NCBI RefSeq assembly: GCF_910592395.1
Contig: NC_088324.1
Location: 4,430,953 to 4,494,952, forward strand
DNA from: Lineus longissimus
Taxonomy: Eukaryota > Nemertea > Pilidiophora > Heteronemertea > Lineidae
Reading direction: 5' to 3'
Length of the DNA stretch: 64,000 bases
A program made the position numbers and the translations under genes. Positions 63,461 through 64,000 of this stretch are shown piece after piece. Positions within the stretch are counted from its first letter, which is position 1, and each line of letters begins with the position of its first letter. Below the pieces are notes generated by a model. That model was given only the letters and a program-made list of their open reading frames with translations, ran no database searches and was not told where the DNA came from.

Positions 63461-64000
63461 TTTATTCATACGAATTCTGTATCCATGGTAATCACTCGAG
63501 ATTGAAGGATTGAAGAACCAGTTTTTCTGCCGACCTGATCACCACTGGCTTATCCGCGAATAGAGTAACAATAGGGAAACACTGAAATACGGGAGACACT
63601 GACCGATGTCACACTGAAACACTGAAATACCGATCCACTGTCGTATATCCATAAGGAGGAGACTTTAGGATTGACATTCACTGCCGGCTTTGGACATTGG
63701 CTGATGTCAGGGAGAGGATGGAACAGCAATAATCGTATTCATCTGAAAGAACAAGGAATTAAGATATGTTTACACCTATGACCTATTACACCTATTCTCT
63801 TAATCTACTATGAACCGTCCTTTCATGGCAGCCTGGATGACAAGATTAGACCCCCGAATGGACACGCTATTTGGGCTCAAATTACGAACCTTTAGTTCTG
63901 GCGATAACGTGGCATGTTCAAAAGTTCTGTGGATTTAAACTCTTGTGTTTTTTGCAGTCCACACAACATTTTGCCTTGCGTTCTCAAAGGCGTCTCCTGG
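63461..64000. other. Right-hand flank, no gene recognised
   Basis: This looks like single-copy sequence with more balanced composition than the arrays. It contains a small repeat of ACACTGAAATAC (near 63580 and 63618). I see no convincing exon, splice pair or RNA gene. It may be the start of host sequence next to the repeat cluster. Confidence 0.4.

Overview
The window looks like a repeat-dominated stretch of an animal nuclear genome, most likely a marine invertebrate such as a mollusc or cnidarian. That taxon guess is an inference from the style of the retrotransposon proteins. No intact host gene is visible. Almost every base belongs to one of two satellite families or to decayed non-LTR retrotransposon (LINE) pieces.

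Layout. (1) 1-29140: an AT-rich tandem array on the minus strand. Its unit (about 550 bp, with long variants of about 782 bp) is a piece of LINE ORF2 downstream of the reverse-transcriptase core; 48 core copies are in the window and the array runs off the left edge. (2) 29139-29645: a minus-strand piece of a different LINE carrying an RNase H domain, plus its upstream sequence. (3) 29646-37655: about 8 kb of a second, non-coding satellite (monomers about 134-151 bp), diverged and minus-oriented. (4) 37656-39307: a central non-satellite spacer with unidentified sequence and a plus-strand RNase H fragment. (5) 39308-59940: about 20.6 kb of the same satellite, plus-oriented and strongly homogenised (main monomer 137 bp), with kilobase-scale internal duplications and one duplicated 549-bp insert. 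(6) 59925-61090: RNase H LINE sequence on the plus strand. (7) 61246-62934: three plus-strand copies of the array-1 unit, the last running into a natural LINE ORF2 C-terminus. (8) 62935-64000: flanking sequence with a degenerate 41-bp repeat and a small cluster of promoter-like motifs.

The most striking feature is mirror symmetry. Reading outward from the centre, both sides give satellite, then RNase H LINE, then ORF2-derived repeat, in opposite orientations. Edge units of both repeat families share private variants across the axis. This suggests an old inverted duplication, or a giant foldback-like structure, whose arms later grew unequally: the ORF2 repeat expanded on the left and the 137-bp satellite on the right.

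There is no genetic pathway to describe. The sequences interact as repeats, through unequal exchange, segmental duplication, inversion and decay of LINE copies. Near-identical kilobase duplications mean that copy numbers depend on the assembly being right.
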